DNA of 64,000 nucleotides from the NCBI GenBank assembly GCA_032719365.1, contig CM064872.1, positions 61,456,296 through 61,520,295 on the forward strand, in the 5' to 3' direction. The DNA is from Prinsepia uniflora. Lineage: Eukaryota > Streptophyta > Magnoliopsida > Rosales > Rosaceae. The notes beneath the pieces are model-generated. The model saw only the letters and a program-made list of their open reading frames with translations, ran no database searches and was not told where the DNA came from. The first letter of the stretch is position 1, and every line of letters starts with the position of its first letter. The position numbers were made by a program, and so were the translations under genes. Positions 46,865 to 56,329 of this stretch are shown piece after piece.

Positions 46865-47035
46865 TATCCGAGTCTTTAAACTCAACCATGCCTCAAATGT
46901 AATCTGAGTCTTTAAACTCCCGAGTCTTTAAACTCAATAGGCCTACGGGGGTAATATCATAAATATCTGAGTCTTTAAACTCAATTCGGGCCCGTCCCCC
47001 GTCAATCAGAATCCGGGTCTTTAAACCCAATATCT
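46865..47035. repeat. Minisatellite of CCGAGTCTTTAAACTC units in LTR copy F
   Basis: Five words, four GAGTCTTTAAACTC and one GGGTCTTTAAACCC, are arranged like those of copy C, including a close pair and the final change to GGGT/ACCC. Confidence 0.78.
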
Positions 47036-48115
47036 AGATCCAGCAAATCCAATCCAAAACCAATTTAAAATCAATTCTAAGTCCATATCCAAACCCGAAT
47101 TCGAAATCCCCGGTTCGAAGCCCTTCCGGCGTTCAGAACCGTCATTCCGAACTCAAATCCGGAAATCCACGAAATCCAGTTTAAACCAAAACTGGGTTTA
47201 CCAAAATCATGTCTCAGAATTCATTTATAACCATCAGAACACAATTATAAGGTGAAATCCCAAAGTATAGCATCAAAATCAGAAATCTAGTTTTTTCTCG
47301 AAAAACGTGCGAAAACCCGAAAATGTCTCGAAAAACGTGCAAACATATCAATCACATATAATCATCATCAACAAGCATAAAACATACTTAAAATCATAAA
47401 CATAGATAAAAACAGCTAGGCATGCTCGTAAGAAAGAAAGAGTCCACTCACGAATCAGAAAGTATCAATCGCGCTCCGTGCGCTCCTCGACCGTCTCAGG
47501 CGTCTCCCATCCTATCAATAGGCACCAAATAGGGTCACAAATACGTCAAATATGCTAACATTTCCCTAAATTTTCGGGAATTTATACGTAATTTAAACTT
47601 AAACCCTAAACCGTCTGAATCCTCGAACTATCCCTTAACATCGTCCGATTAACCCGAAAATGACACCAATAGATTCCTTAGAACATTTAGAACAAAAACC
47701 CTGTTGGAAGTTTGTTCAGAATCCTCCCCACGCGCCCCCACGCGCCGCCCAAAGTGGCTGCGCGTGGGCCTCATGCGCCTGCTACAGTTGAACTGGCGTG
47801 GTCGGTTCTCCTTCATTCTTCCACTATTTCCGTCCAATCCAATCCCAGAAGCTTCGTCCAGTTCCCTGCAACTACACCCAGTCCTAAAACCTGGAAATCG
47901 ACGCCTAAAACCCATCATCTTCGTCCCTGGAACAAACTACTCGTATGCCCTGTTTTGGCCTCCAGCCACCCAGGCCATCCCCCGTCACGGTACCAGCCTC
48001 AGACGACTCCTAGGACCTTCAGGAGTCTCACCCTAACCTCCAAAACCCTCGACTCTAGCCCAAAGTCCACGACTTTCGAATTGAAGGAAATGGGAAAAAC
48101 AGGGGATTCAAATCA

Positions 48116-50589
48116 TGACAGGACCCGTCCCAACTGGACCTCGAAAATAGTACCCGGTCCTGTTCCCGTCGGACAAGTCACTGAAGTCCCGAAACTATCC
48201 TTCAGCACCTATCCGACAAGGGATAACTGCCGCTCATGCCTCCGCCTCGAGATCAGCCCCGAACGTTGTGCCACAGCTTGGAGGGTCATAAAAAACAAAG
48301 GTGTGAGTGGACAAAAAGAATATCATTTAAAATACAGTTATCAAACATATCGTTTACCCTCCAGTTTTTCAAACCATGCATGCATAGGATAAAACACATA
48401 AATCACAACAAATCCGGATCTCAAGCCCAACATGTGAAAACCCTTAAATCATTTAAATCATTTTATAAAATCAGTTCACCACATAATAAAGCATATAACT
48501 CGGGAATTACACATCCGAGGATCCTCTGAGAATTACACATTCAGAGTCGTCATCCAATGCTGGGAATTACACATCCAGCCTCACCGGGAATTACACATCC
48601 GGTCCCTCCAGGAATTATGCATCTGGAGTCCCTCCAGGAATTACACATCTGGAGTCATCAAACATCAATCCACAATCAAAAGCATTATTTTAAATCATGT
48701 ATCAAAACCATGTCAAAACCTTTATCACGGCAAATCCGTAAAATCATATCCGAAAACATCACAAATCCATTAAATCAATTTCCCAACTCATCATCCAAGC
48801 CAAAATCAATCACAAATTCCGGGTCTGCGCCCAAAACAATCATTTCACATTTTCTCGAAAAACGTGCCCACAACACCGATTAAAATAATCATTAAATCTC
48901 AAAATAATCATATCAAATCATTGCAATTCAAATCACACCATAAATCATATAAAACATTTAACTATGCATGTATATCATTTTATAGAGCAAACGTCCACTC
49001 ACACACCGTCCGATTGCTCGTTTCCCGCGCTGCACGCGTTTCCGTAATTTCCGACACTTGCTAGGAATCCCGAATCCTGTTCACAATCATTACTCAGGGT
49101 CACTAAGGACCTATTTATCATCATATTAATTTATCATAATTTTCCGGGAATTTAATATTAATTTAATACGTAACTTAAATCTTCGGACCCTCGAAACATT
49201 ATCGAGACGGTGTCCGATCGACTCGCAACCAAAACCAAATATGTTTGTTACATCAAATAGGACAAGTTTCATGTTGACCGTACCTCGAAAAGCCCGCTCA
49301 CGCGCCCCCACGCGCCGCCGCAAGCGGCTGCGCGTGAGTCCACGCGCCATGAACAGTATCCATGAACAGTGATCTCCTTCGCCCGTTTACCTGGTAAACG
49401 GGTCTGGCTAGCCCGCGATGCAACCCGACTGAGTTTCTGCCAATTCGAAATTATTTCCTTCAATTCTATCGTCCATTTACATCATTAGAAACTTAATTTA
49501 GGTTCTGTAACTCGAATTACATCAAAAATTACCTGAATCGCATTGAACTGAACTTGATTCCACGAAGAACAGCCGTACACTGTGCTTTCATGGGACTCCC
49601 TCATTTGCCATCGTTTTTTTGCAATTGATGCATCAGGAAGCATCGTGGAATCATAAGGAACACATTTCCAAGATCAATTTCACCGTCCCATGGCCTCAAA
49701 TCCACGACTCAAGCTCGATTTTTCGAAACCTTCCCCGTCTCTGTTCTAAGTCAAAACACCTCGAATTGCCTTCGTTCTTGATCCAGTTCGACTCGTCTCA
49801 CTCCCAGGGAGCTAAAGGAATCATCAATTTCATTCAAAAACACACACAACATCGAAATCGATCCTAGCTTCCTTATAGGCATTTTCGGGTTTTCTGGGTT
49901 TTATGTTGGGTTTCAGTTGAATTTGAGGCCCCAATTACCCGTCTTAATTCCTTTCTTTTCTCCCCTCAAATCCCTCTTCAATCCCTCTGTTTTCTGTTTG
50001 AATCCAACCATCAATTCATATACATTGATCAAAAATCAAACGGTGAGTTCATATCCGTTTGATTTGAATATTAACCATGCTTTACACTAATCTTGTAATT
50101 AGGATGACAAGTGTCATTAAGAGAACAACCCATATCCTCATTAACTGACTCAGCCACTAAGTATCCCTGCTGTGGCAAATTACTATTTTACCCTTGCCAT
50201 AACAAATTACTAAAATGCCCATCATGGTTCTAGACCCATAACTTTCTCGTTCGGACTCCGATTGACGCATGCCGTCTGTCTACGGATTCAGCGTCTCGAG
50301 ACCTATCCAACGGTACTCCCGGAAAGTCCAAACATGGTCCCGGTCAAAAAGTCAATTTTCGGCCCCTTTCACCAATTTCCGCACGTCATCACTTTCTCCT
50401 CGAATGTCGAAATCGGGCGTGCCACTTGTCTATGAACTTGTGACGTCCCGAACTACGTCACGGTCATCGATCAAAGTCCGTTTGACCGCTCAAATTAAAA
50501 ATCAACTTTTCACCTAATTCCAGGGGCAAAATCATCATTTTCCTTCAAAATTTCCGAACTTTCCCTTTTTGAATGTCCGGGTCATTACA
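48116..50589 (-). mobile_element. Solo LTR (copy G) nested in copy F
   Basis: TGACAGGACCCGTCCC...GGGTCATTACA, 2474 bp, is flanked by a perfect target duplication AATCA (48111-48115 and 50590-50594). It carries GTGAGTGGAC (48303-48312), GTCCACTCAC (48993-49002), its own minisatellite and a CGCG cluster (49298-49349). It is the youngest layer at this spot: G in F, F in the Cassandra element, Cassandra in Copia. Confidence 0.88.
48498..48660. repeat. Minisatellite of GGGAATTACACATCC units in LTR copy G
   Basis: Six (G/A)GAATTACACAT(C/T)C units are each flanked by short complementary bases (CCGGGAATTACACATCCGG; TCCAGGAATTACACATCTGGA). The core stays constant while flanking stem bases change in a pairing-preserving way. 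The unit is unrelated to those of the other LTR copies, yet it lies in the same place. Confidence 0.8.
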
Positions 50590-51585
50590 AATCATACCTT
50601 CGATTCCTCCTCCGCCGTCTGCACCGCCGTGAACCACGGTGTTCAAAGAGTCATCTGCGGTCATCCTAACTCCTCCTCAGCTTGGATTGAACCACAACAC
50701 GGCACAACCACCGCCAAGTTCCCACGGTTTTCTCTGTTTTCCCTGAAAATCGAACTTCCCGTCCACCGTGTTTCTTACACGATTTCACTCCCAATCCCGG
50801 TCACCAGCTTCTCTTCTTCTCCCTGTCACTCTCACAACTCACAAAAACCTCACACACTCACTGAATCGATCGCACTCTTCACCGCCTCACCTCTCTGTTT
50901 CTGTTCTTCCAAAATCAAATGAACGGTTTAAAATCGTGCAAAGTGTGCCCGTGTGCATTGTAGTCACCTAGAAGCCTCTAGGGCAGTTCCACGTGTCCCC
51001 TTCTCCATGGACCAAACCTAAATATCCAATCCCACTCAACCAAGTTTCCTTATCTGATTGGCCCTAAAGGAAAAAGACCAAAATGCCCCTAGAGTTAAAA
51101 TTACCATTTTACCCTCAAACTTTCCAGACCCATAACTATTTCGTCTGACGTCCGATGACAGCGTGCCGCCTGTTGTTATAATCAGGACATCGAGACCTAT
51201 CTAACGGTCCTCGGTCTACGTGAAAATCACAAGTCCACTAAAAAGTCAACATTTTCCCCTAATTAATCAAAATTACGGTAATGCCCTTAATCTTCCGAAC
51301 GTCATAACTTTTCCTCCGATTGTCCAAATTGGACATGCCACCTGTCTACGGACTCATGGCGTCCTAAACTACGTCACGATCAATGGTCAACACTCATCAA
51401 ACTTGTAAATCAAAAAGTCAACTTTAGCGCACGATTCACAAGGGCAAAATCGTCCTTTTATACAAATCTTTTTACAAAATTACATTTGTACCCTTCCTGA
51501 AGGTACGTGTTGTTACATGGTATCAGAGCCAGACCCCGACTGGGAAGTGTGCCAGCGAGGACGCTGGGCCCTAAGGGTGGTGGAT

Positions 51586-52050
51586 TGTAAGTCCCATGTC
51601 CTGGAGGGAACGGTGAACAATCCCACATTCTTGCGAGGGGGAATGGTCTGGGAGAGGATGGTGGTGTGCCTTAAAGGTGTAGGCACACACCTATCTAGCA
51701 CTATGCCTCCCTTGGCCATGCTGGTTAAGGTGGTTACCTTCCAGGCGTGAGGTCTTGGGAACAAAACCTTGAGGGCGCAGGTGTGCCCAAAGAGGACAAT
51801 ATAGGGTTAGATAGAGGGTGCCGCTGTGCAACTCTGATCTAAACTAGGTCTTTTGGGAGCTCAAGTGGCTTTGGGGGGGATTGGAACCCCAAAATTAAGC
51901 GAGTTGAGGCTGGTGCAATTCCATGATGGGTGACCCTCTGGGAAGTTGCACCATGAGCTCCCGAAAACAAAACCGTGACGGCGAGGCCCAAAACGGACAA
52001 TATGGTGCTAGATGAGTCGAGTCCTGACCGAGGAGGGTCGGGTCCTGACA
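51586..52050 (+). repeat. 3' LTR of the Cassandra TRIM (465 bp)
   Basis: It starts TGTAAGTCCCATG directly after a purine-rich tract and ends GGTCCTGACA. The Copia protease/integrase reading resumes at the next bases. Minus-strand frames in the two LTRs (46153-46365 and 51839-52063) are similar to each other only because the LTRs are repeats. Confidence 0.88.
51855..51962 (+). other. 5S-rRNA-like domain in the 3' Cassandra LTR
   Basis: The same 9-bp closing stem (GGGAGCTCA / TGAGCTCCC) is present, with AAAATTAAGCGAG (box A, closer to canonical than the 5' copy) and GATGGGTGACCCTCTGGGAAG (box C). The two LTR copies differ at a few bases within the boxes. Confidence 0.85.
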
Positions 52051-53165
52051 TAAAAGGCTCCAATTACTTATATCGACACCCTTAATTTGAGCTTTAACAT
52101 AAAATTTCAAGATGTGTTGTGTGTACCTACTTTCAAAGTAGATCTTTTATCTGTGAGTAAAATTACAGAAGGATTAAACTATTTCGTAACCTTCTTTCCT
52201 TCATTGTGTATTTTGCAAGACTTGGCTTCGCAGATGATGATTGGTGTGGGTAAGCGACAATGGGAACTATACTATCTTTCGAAACTCACCACCACCACCT
52301 CTTCTTCTTGCCATCACCTCTCTATTCCTTCCGACCTGTGGCACCGCCGTTTAGGCCATCCTTCCAAAGCTCGCCTCCAACATCTTGGTCCACACTCATT
52401 AGATATTTCATTTTTGTCCCACATGCATGTCCCATTTGTCCACTGGTGAAACAAACTCGCCAGCCTTTTGGTATTAGCTCTAGTTCCACCTCCAGTTGTT
52501 TTTCTCTTTTACATTGTGATATTTGGGGTCCTCACAAGACCATTTCAATGACAAGAGCTTATTATTTCTTAACTATTGTTGATGATCATTCTCGTTTCAC
52601 ATGGGTTTTTCTCATGCGACACAAACATAAAACTCAATCGATTCTCAAAGCTTTTTTTGCCTATGTAGAGACTTAATTCCACACAAAATTTCAGGGGAAT
52701 TTCTTTCCCTTCGCAACTTCTTTAGTGACCATGGAGTCGTTTTCCAACATTCATGCCTCTATACTCCTCAACAAATTGGAGTTGTAGAACGCAAAAACCG
52801 TCATATTCTCGAAGTTGCACGAGCTTTGCGCTTTCAATCCAACCTGCCCATCAAATTTTAGGGAGAGTATGTCCTTACATCCGTTTACCTCATTAACCGT
52901 CTCCCTACTCCTCTCCTCGCCAAAAACACCCCCATGAAATACTCCACAACAAACCACCCACCTATTCTCATATGCGTTTTTGGTTGCTTAGCATATGCCA
53001 CCAATGCCCATCCTTCCTCCAAATTCTCTCCTCGTGCTCTTAAGTGTGTTTTCGTTGGGTATGTACCAAGCCAAAAATCATACAAACTATCCGACCTCCA
53101 AACTCACAAACTCCTTACCAATCAGGATGTCACCTTCCATGAAACACCTTTCCCTATTTGACCCA
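52051..53165 (+). pseudogene. Copia protease end and integrase
   Basis: It contains FQDVLCVPTFKVDLLSVSKI, the pre-integrase block LWHRRLGHPSKARLQHLG, and, after a frameshift near 52400, CPICPLVKQTRQPF, which supplies the zinc-finger cysteines. Then come LLHCDIWGPHKTISMTRAYY FLTIVDDHSRFTWVFLM and SDHGVVFQHSCLYTPQQIGV VERKNRHILEVARA, followed by FGCLAYATNAHPSSKFSPRA and KCVFVGYVPSQKSYK. D, D and E of the integrase triad are visible. Stops at about 52674 and 52860 and a frameshift break it. Confidence 0.88.
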
Positions 53166-53639
53166 CTCTGAACCTTCCGAAGACATGTTCCTTGCTCTAC
53201 CGTTATCCATTAACTCCAGTCCCACACACCCAACCGACACCTCTAGTCATTTGGACCAACCTGCCGCACCCATCACAAAACCATATCCCACCGCTTCCAT
53301 CGAACCCACCAACACCGAAACCACCTAGCTCGCACCACTTTCCACCGACCCTCATTCACCACTTCTTGGACCCACTATCCCTCATACTCATCCACCAACC
53401 ACCACAGCACCTATATCTCCTCGCCGTTCCCAACGTATCAAGGAACCCAACGCCCGCCTGAAGGGCTATGTTTGCTCGCAAGTGATATTGCCCCCACACA
53501 CACATTCATTATCTTCATCGTCAAGCACCTTCGAATGGTACCTATTAACCTTCATGTAATTTTATTTTATACCATGATTACTCACAACCACATCTAACTT
53601 ATGTTGCTCAAATTAGTCTAGATGTAGAGCCTTCTTCTT

Positions 53640-54565
53640 TTGCAGAAGCTGTTCAGATGCCTCACTAGCAACAAGCAATGAATTCTGAACTTGCAGCTCT
53701 TGTTCAGAACAATACATTTACCATGACGCCTCTTCCTTGGGAAACGCCCTATTGATTATCGATGGGTTTATAAAATTAAGAGTCATGCGGATGGTTCCAT
53801 TGAACGATACAAGGATCGATTAGTTGCCAAAGGCTTCACCCAAGCTGAGGGTGTTAATTATTATGAAACCTTTTTCTCCCACAGCCAAGATGATTATCGT
53901 TCACTACATCCTTGCCATTGTTGTAGCTAAGCATTGGTCCATCCAACAACTAGATGTTCACAATGTCTTCTTGAATGGTGATCTGGACGAGGAAATCTAC
54001 ATGTCCCCTCCTTCTGGGCTTCGATGACAGGGGGATAATCTCATATTTCGCCTCCACAAATCACTCTACGGAAATCAAATAAGCCTCACAACAATGGTTC
54101 GCCAAGTTCACAACAGCCATCTTGCAAGTGGGTTTTACCCAATCCAAGGCCGACTATTCCTTCTTTACCCATAAGGAAGACACTTCTTTTACTGCGTTGT
54201 TGATATATGTTAATGATTTTCTGATTATGGGGAATAATCTGGATGCCATTAATTCTCTTAAGCAATTTCTCCACACTCGATTTCACTTGAAGGACCTTGG
54301 AAATTTAAAGTATTTCTTGGGCATTGAAGTTTCTCGCTCAAGAAAAGGCATTAACATTTCACAACATAAATATGCTCTCAAGATCATTAAGGATTGCGGG
54401 TCCCTTGGTGCTCAACCTGTCAATTTTTCTATCGAGGAAGAGAAGTTGTCAGACAAATGTGACATTCTTAAAGATCCAGCGAAGTATCGAAGGTTGGTAG
54501 GGCGATTGATTTACTTAACAATTATTAGACTAGACATCACATATGCAGTGCATATGTTAAGTTGA
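53640..54565 (+). pseudogene. Copia reverse transcriptase
   Basis: Blocks RWVYKIKSHADGSIERYKDR LVAKGFTQ (near 53760-53840), TQAEGVNYYETF, QQLDVHNVFLNGDLDEEIYM SPPSGL (53947-54025), SKADYSFFTHKEDTSFTALL, and DLGNLKYFLGIEVSRSRKGI are in Copia order. The polymerase motif expected as YVDD is YVND (near 54208), losing one catalytic Asp. Frameshifts and a short deletion near 54060-54110 separate the halves. Confidence 0.88.
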
Positions 54566-54639
54566 TTTATGCATCAACCAAGGCAGCCGCACATGGATGC
54601 GGCCCTCAGAGTGGTATGATATTTAAAGAACACGCCAGG

Positions 54640-55175
54640 ACAAGGTTTGTTCTATTCATATGGTAATGAGTTGAACATGGTTGCTTATTGTGATTTAGAT
54701 TGGAGTGGCTATCCTATCACTCATCGGTCCACCACAGGTTATTGTGTATTCTTAGGAACTTCCTTGATTTCGTGGAGAAAAAATCGACATAAAATAGTGT
54801 CAAGGTCTTCCGCAGAAGCCGAGTACAAGTCAATGGCTGGTACGGTACATCTTGTGAGATTACCTGGTTGCGTTTTCTGTTGGAGGACTTACATTTACCA
54901 CATAAGGGTGTGTCACTGATGTTTTGTGACAATAAGGCAGCGTTGCACATTGTTGTTAATCCAGGTTTATAGCCACAAGATAGTGGATGACACTATAGCC
55001 ACTGATTGTCGTTTTATTTGGGACAAGATAGTGGATGACACTATAGCCACAAGGCATGTCGGTCCTTTAAACCAGCTTGCTGATTTATTAACCAAGCCAC
55101 TCGGCAACGACACGTTTTCAATTTTTGTAAGCAAGTTGAGAGTTTTTGACATTCACTCTCCAACTTGAGGGGGAG
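54640..55175 (+). pseudogene. Copia RNase H and polypurine tract
   Basis: YCDLDWSGYPITHRSTTGYC VFLGTSLISWRKNRHKIVSR SSAEAEYKSMA is a typical Copia RNase H. The end HVGPLNQLADLLTKPLG is followed by the polypurine tract ACTTGAGGGGGAG (55163-55175) directly before the 3' LTR. A 28-bp direct duplication (54975-55002 and 55023-55050) disrupts the C-terminal part. Confidence 0.88.
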
Positions 55176-55376
55176 TGTTAATAAATCTTTATGTTTGATA
55201 GGAAGTTATTTGTGTCAGATTTGTGATGGATTTGATTAGTAGTTTACCTTGTAGTAATCTCCTAGTTTCTAGGTTACACCTCTAGGACACCTTGTAGTAC
55301 AAGGAATGTTGTAACCCTATTTGTACCCCTGTTTTGACGTGAATAATTATTAAAGTGCAAATATCACTTTCCTACC
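55176..55376 (+). repeat. 3' LTR of the Copia element (201 bp)
   Basis: It begins TGTTAATAAATC and ends CTTTCCTACC. The final base is C where the 5' LTR has A. Flanked on the right by the target duplication GAAGA. Confidence 0.9.
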
Positions 55377-55381
55377 GAAGA

Positions 55382-56329
55382 AGCGAGCTCCTATAAGAGA
55401 AAGTCATTGCGCGCTAGCTTAGCTAGCTAGCATTTTTGAGTTGACTGTTATGCTGGTTGTAGCGCACATTCTCTCGTTCTTTTATTTCGGAAAGATTAAA
55501 AGTCTTTTCAAGATGACATGGTCAAGAGAACACAATAAGTTTGTGTAAAAAATTTAGTGGAATATGTGAGTTTGATTTTTTATGGTAAGGCATGATTGGA
55601 AAGTGTGCGACCTCTATTATTAGCTCGAGTATTCCCTGTTTATGATATTACAGCGACTTTCAACCGAAAATTTCTCATATAATATATAAAAACTAAATAC
55701 TATTAGGATATACTCTTAATGGTTAATATTTAATTGCTTGTATCTCGTTGAAAATAGACCGTTCGCAGTTTTTTTTTTTTTTCGTGCTTACTACTAATTG
55801 TTCATTTTTCTGCCGGATCATAGCTAATCAAAACAAAACGTAATCAGCATATTTATTGCAATTAATTTCGAATAATTTATAAGTTCGTTTTTATATTCAC
55901 AAAAACACCAATAAAAATAACAAAAAAAAAATTAAATGACAATAGGAAGGTCGAATTCTGATTTAAATTAGGGCATTATCTGCCAAAATGATTTAAAAAC
56001 CAAAATACGAAGACTGGTGTTCTTGGACTCATCAGTGATCGGCCCATCTATGTCGTCATAAATATATCTTCATCTCCTCAGAGCGGGTCAACATGTTGTT
56101 TCATGGGCCGTGGCCCAATAATTACCTGCAGCGTTATCCCAGCCCTAGAGCCCGTTTCCGTATTTCTCTGTCGCTCAAACTCCCAAGCCACAGATTTTAT
56201 TCGCCGTTTCATTTGCAGAGAAACGAAGCAGATGCTGATAGTGGTGACCAACTCATTCGATCTTCAGCAAAATGCAGCAATATCAGGACGCAGCGCCGAA
56301 TATTTCTCAGGCGGAGGAGTCGTCCGCTT
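55382..56329. other. AT-rich intergenic DNA
   Basis: No gene is supported. A GCTAGCTTAGCTAGCTAGC run lies near 55414, and poly-T and poly-A tracts near 55768 and 55921. The right part is the 3' flank of the minus-strand gene at 56330. Confidence 0.4.

Larger units (their letters stand above)
46373..51517 (-). mobile_element. Solo LTR (copy F) inserted in the Cassandra primer-binding site
   Basis: It runs from TGTCAGGACCCGTCCC to GTGTTGTTACA and is flanked by a perfect target duplication TGGTA (46368-46372 and 51518-51522). That duplication is the first five bases of the host primer site TGGTATCAGAGCC. Without nested copy G it is about 2.67 kb. It has GTGAGTGGAC at 46667-46676, GTCCACTCAC at 47442-47451, GAGTCTTTAAACTC repeats between them, and a CGCG cluster (47728-47779). 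It groups with copy C by its TGTCAGG start and repeat unit. Confidence 0.88.
45900..52050 (+). mobile_element. Cassandra-type TRIM with 5S-like LTRs, itself interrupted
   Basis: Two direct repeats of 465 bp (45900-46364 and 51586-52050) start TGTAA(A/G) and end GGGTCGGGTCCTGACA. Without the nested unit 46373-51517 the internal domain is about 71 bp and holds only a TGGTATCAGAGCC primer site and a purine-rich tract before the 3' LTR (CTAAGGGTGGTGGA). No protein is encoded, as in terminal-repeat retrotransposons in miniature. Both LTRs carry a 5S-rRNA-like domain, the hallmark of the Cassandra family. At about 1.0 kb it is long for that family. Flanks GAGAA and TAAAA do not match well as a target duplication. 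Confidence 0.85.
39579..55376 (+). mobile_element. Ty1/Copia retrotransposon with nested insertions
   Basis: Related LTRs bound the element (39579-39770 and 55176-55376). It is flanked by a perfect 5-bp target duplication GAAGA (39574-39578 and 55377-55381). Coding order is gag, protease, integrase, RT, RNase H, the Copia order. Two insertions (40464-45282 in gag and 45900-52050 after the protease active site) account for about 11 kb, leaving a host element of about 4.8 kb. Stops, frameshifts and catalytic changes show it is inactive. It inserted between the two SYALNF-type genes. Confidence 0.93.

Noticed and set aside
23505..47035. Regularly spaced GAGTCTTTAAACTC repeats suggested a CRISPR-like array
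   Set aside because: Spacing is irregular, the units are in LTRs of a plant genome, and there are no associated genes; minisatellites.
47712..48392. 226-codon plus-strand frame
   Set aside because: It crosses the boundary between solo LTRs F and G (48116), so it cannot be an ancestral gene; composition is low-complexity.
46153..52063. Two similar minus-strand frames (46153-46365 and 51839-52063) that look like a small gene family
   Set aside because: They are the antisense of the two Cassandra LTRs over the 5S-like domain. Similarity is due to the LTR duplication.
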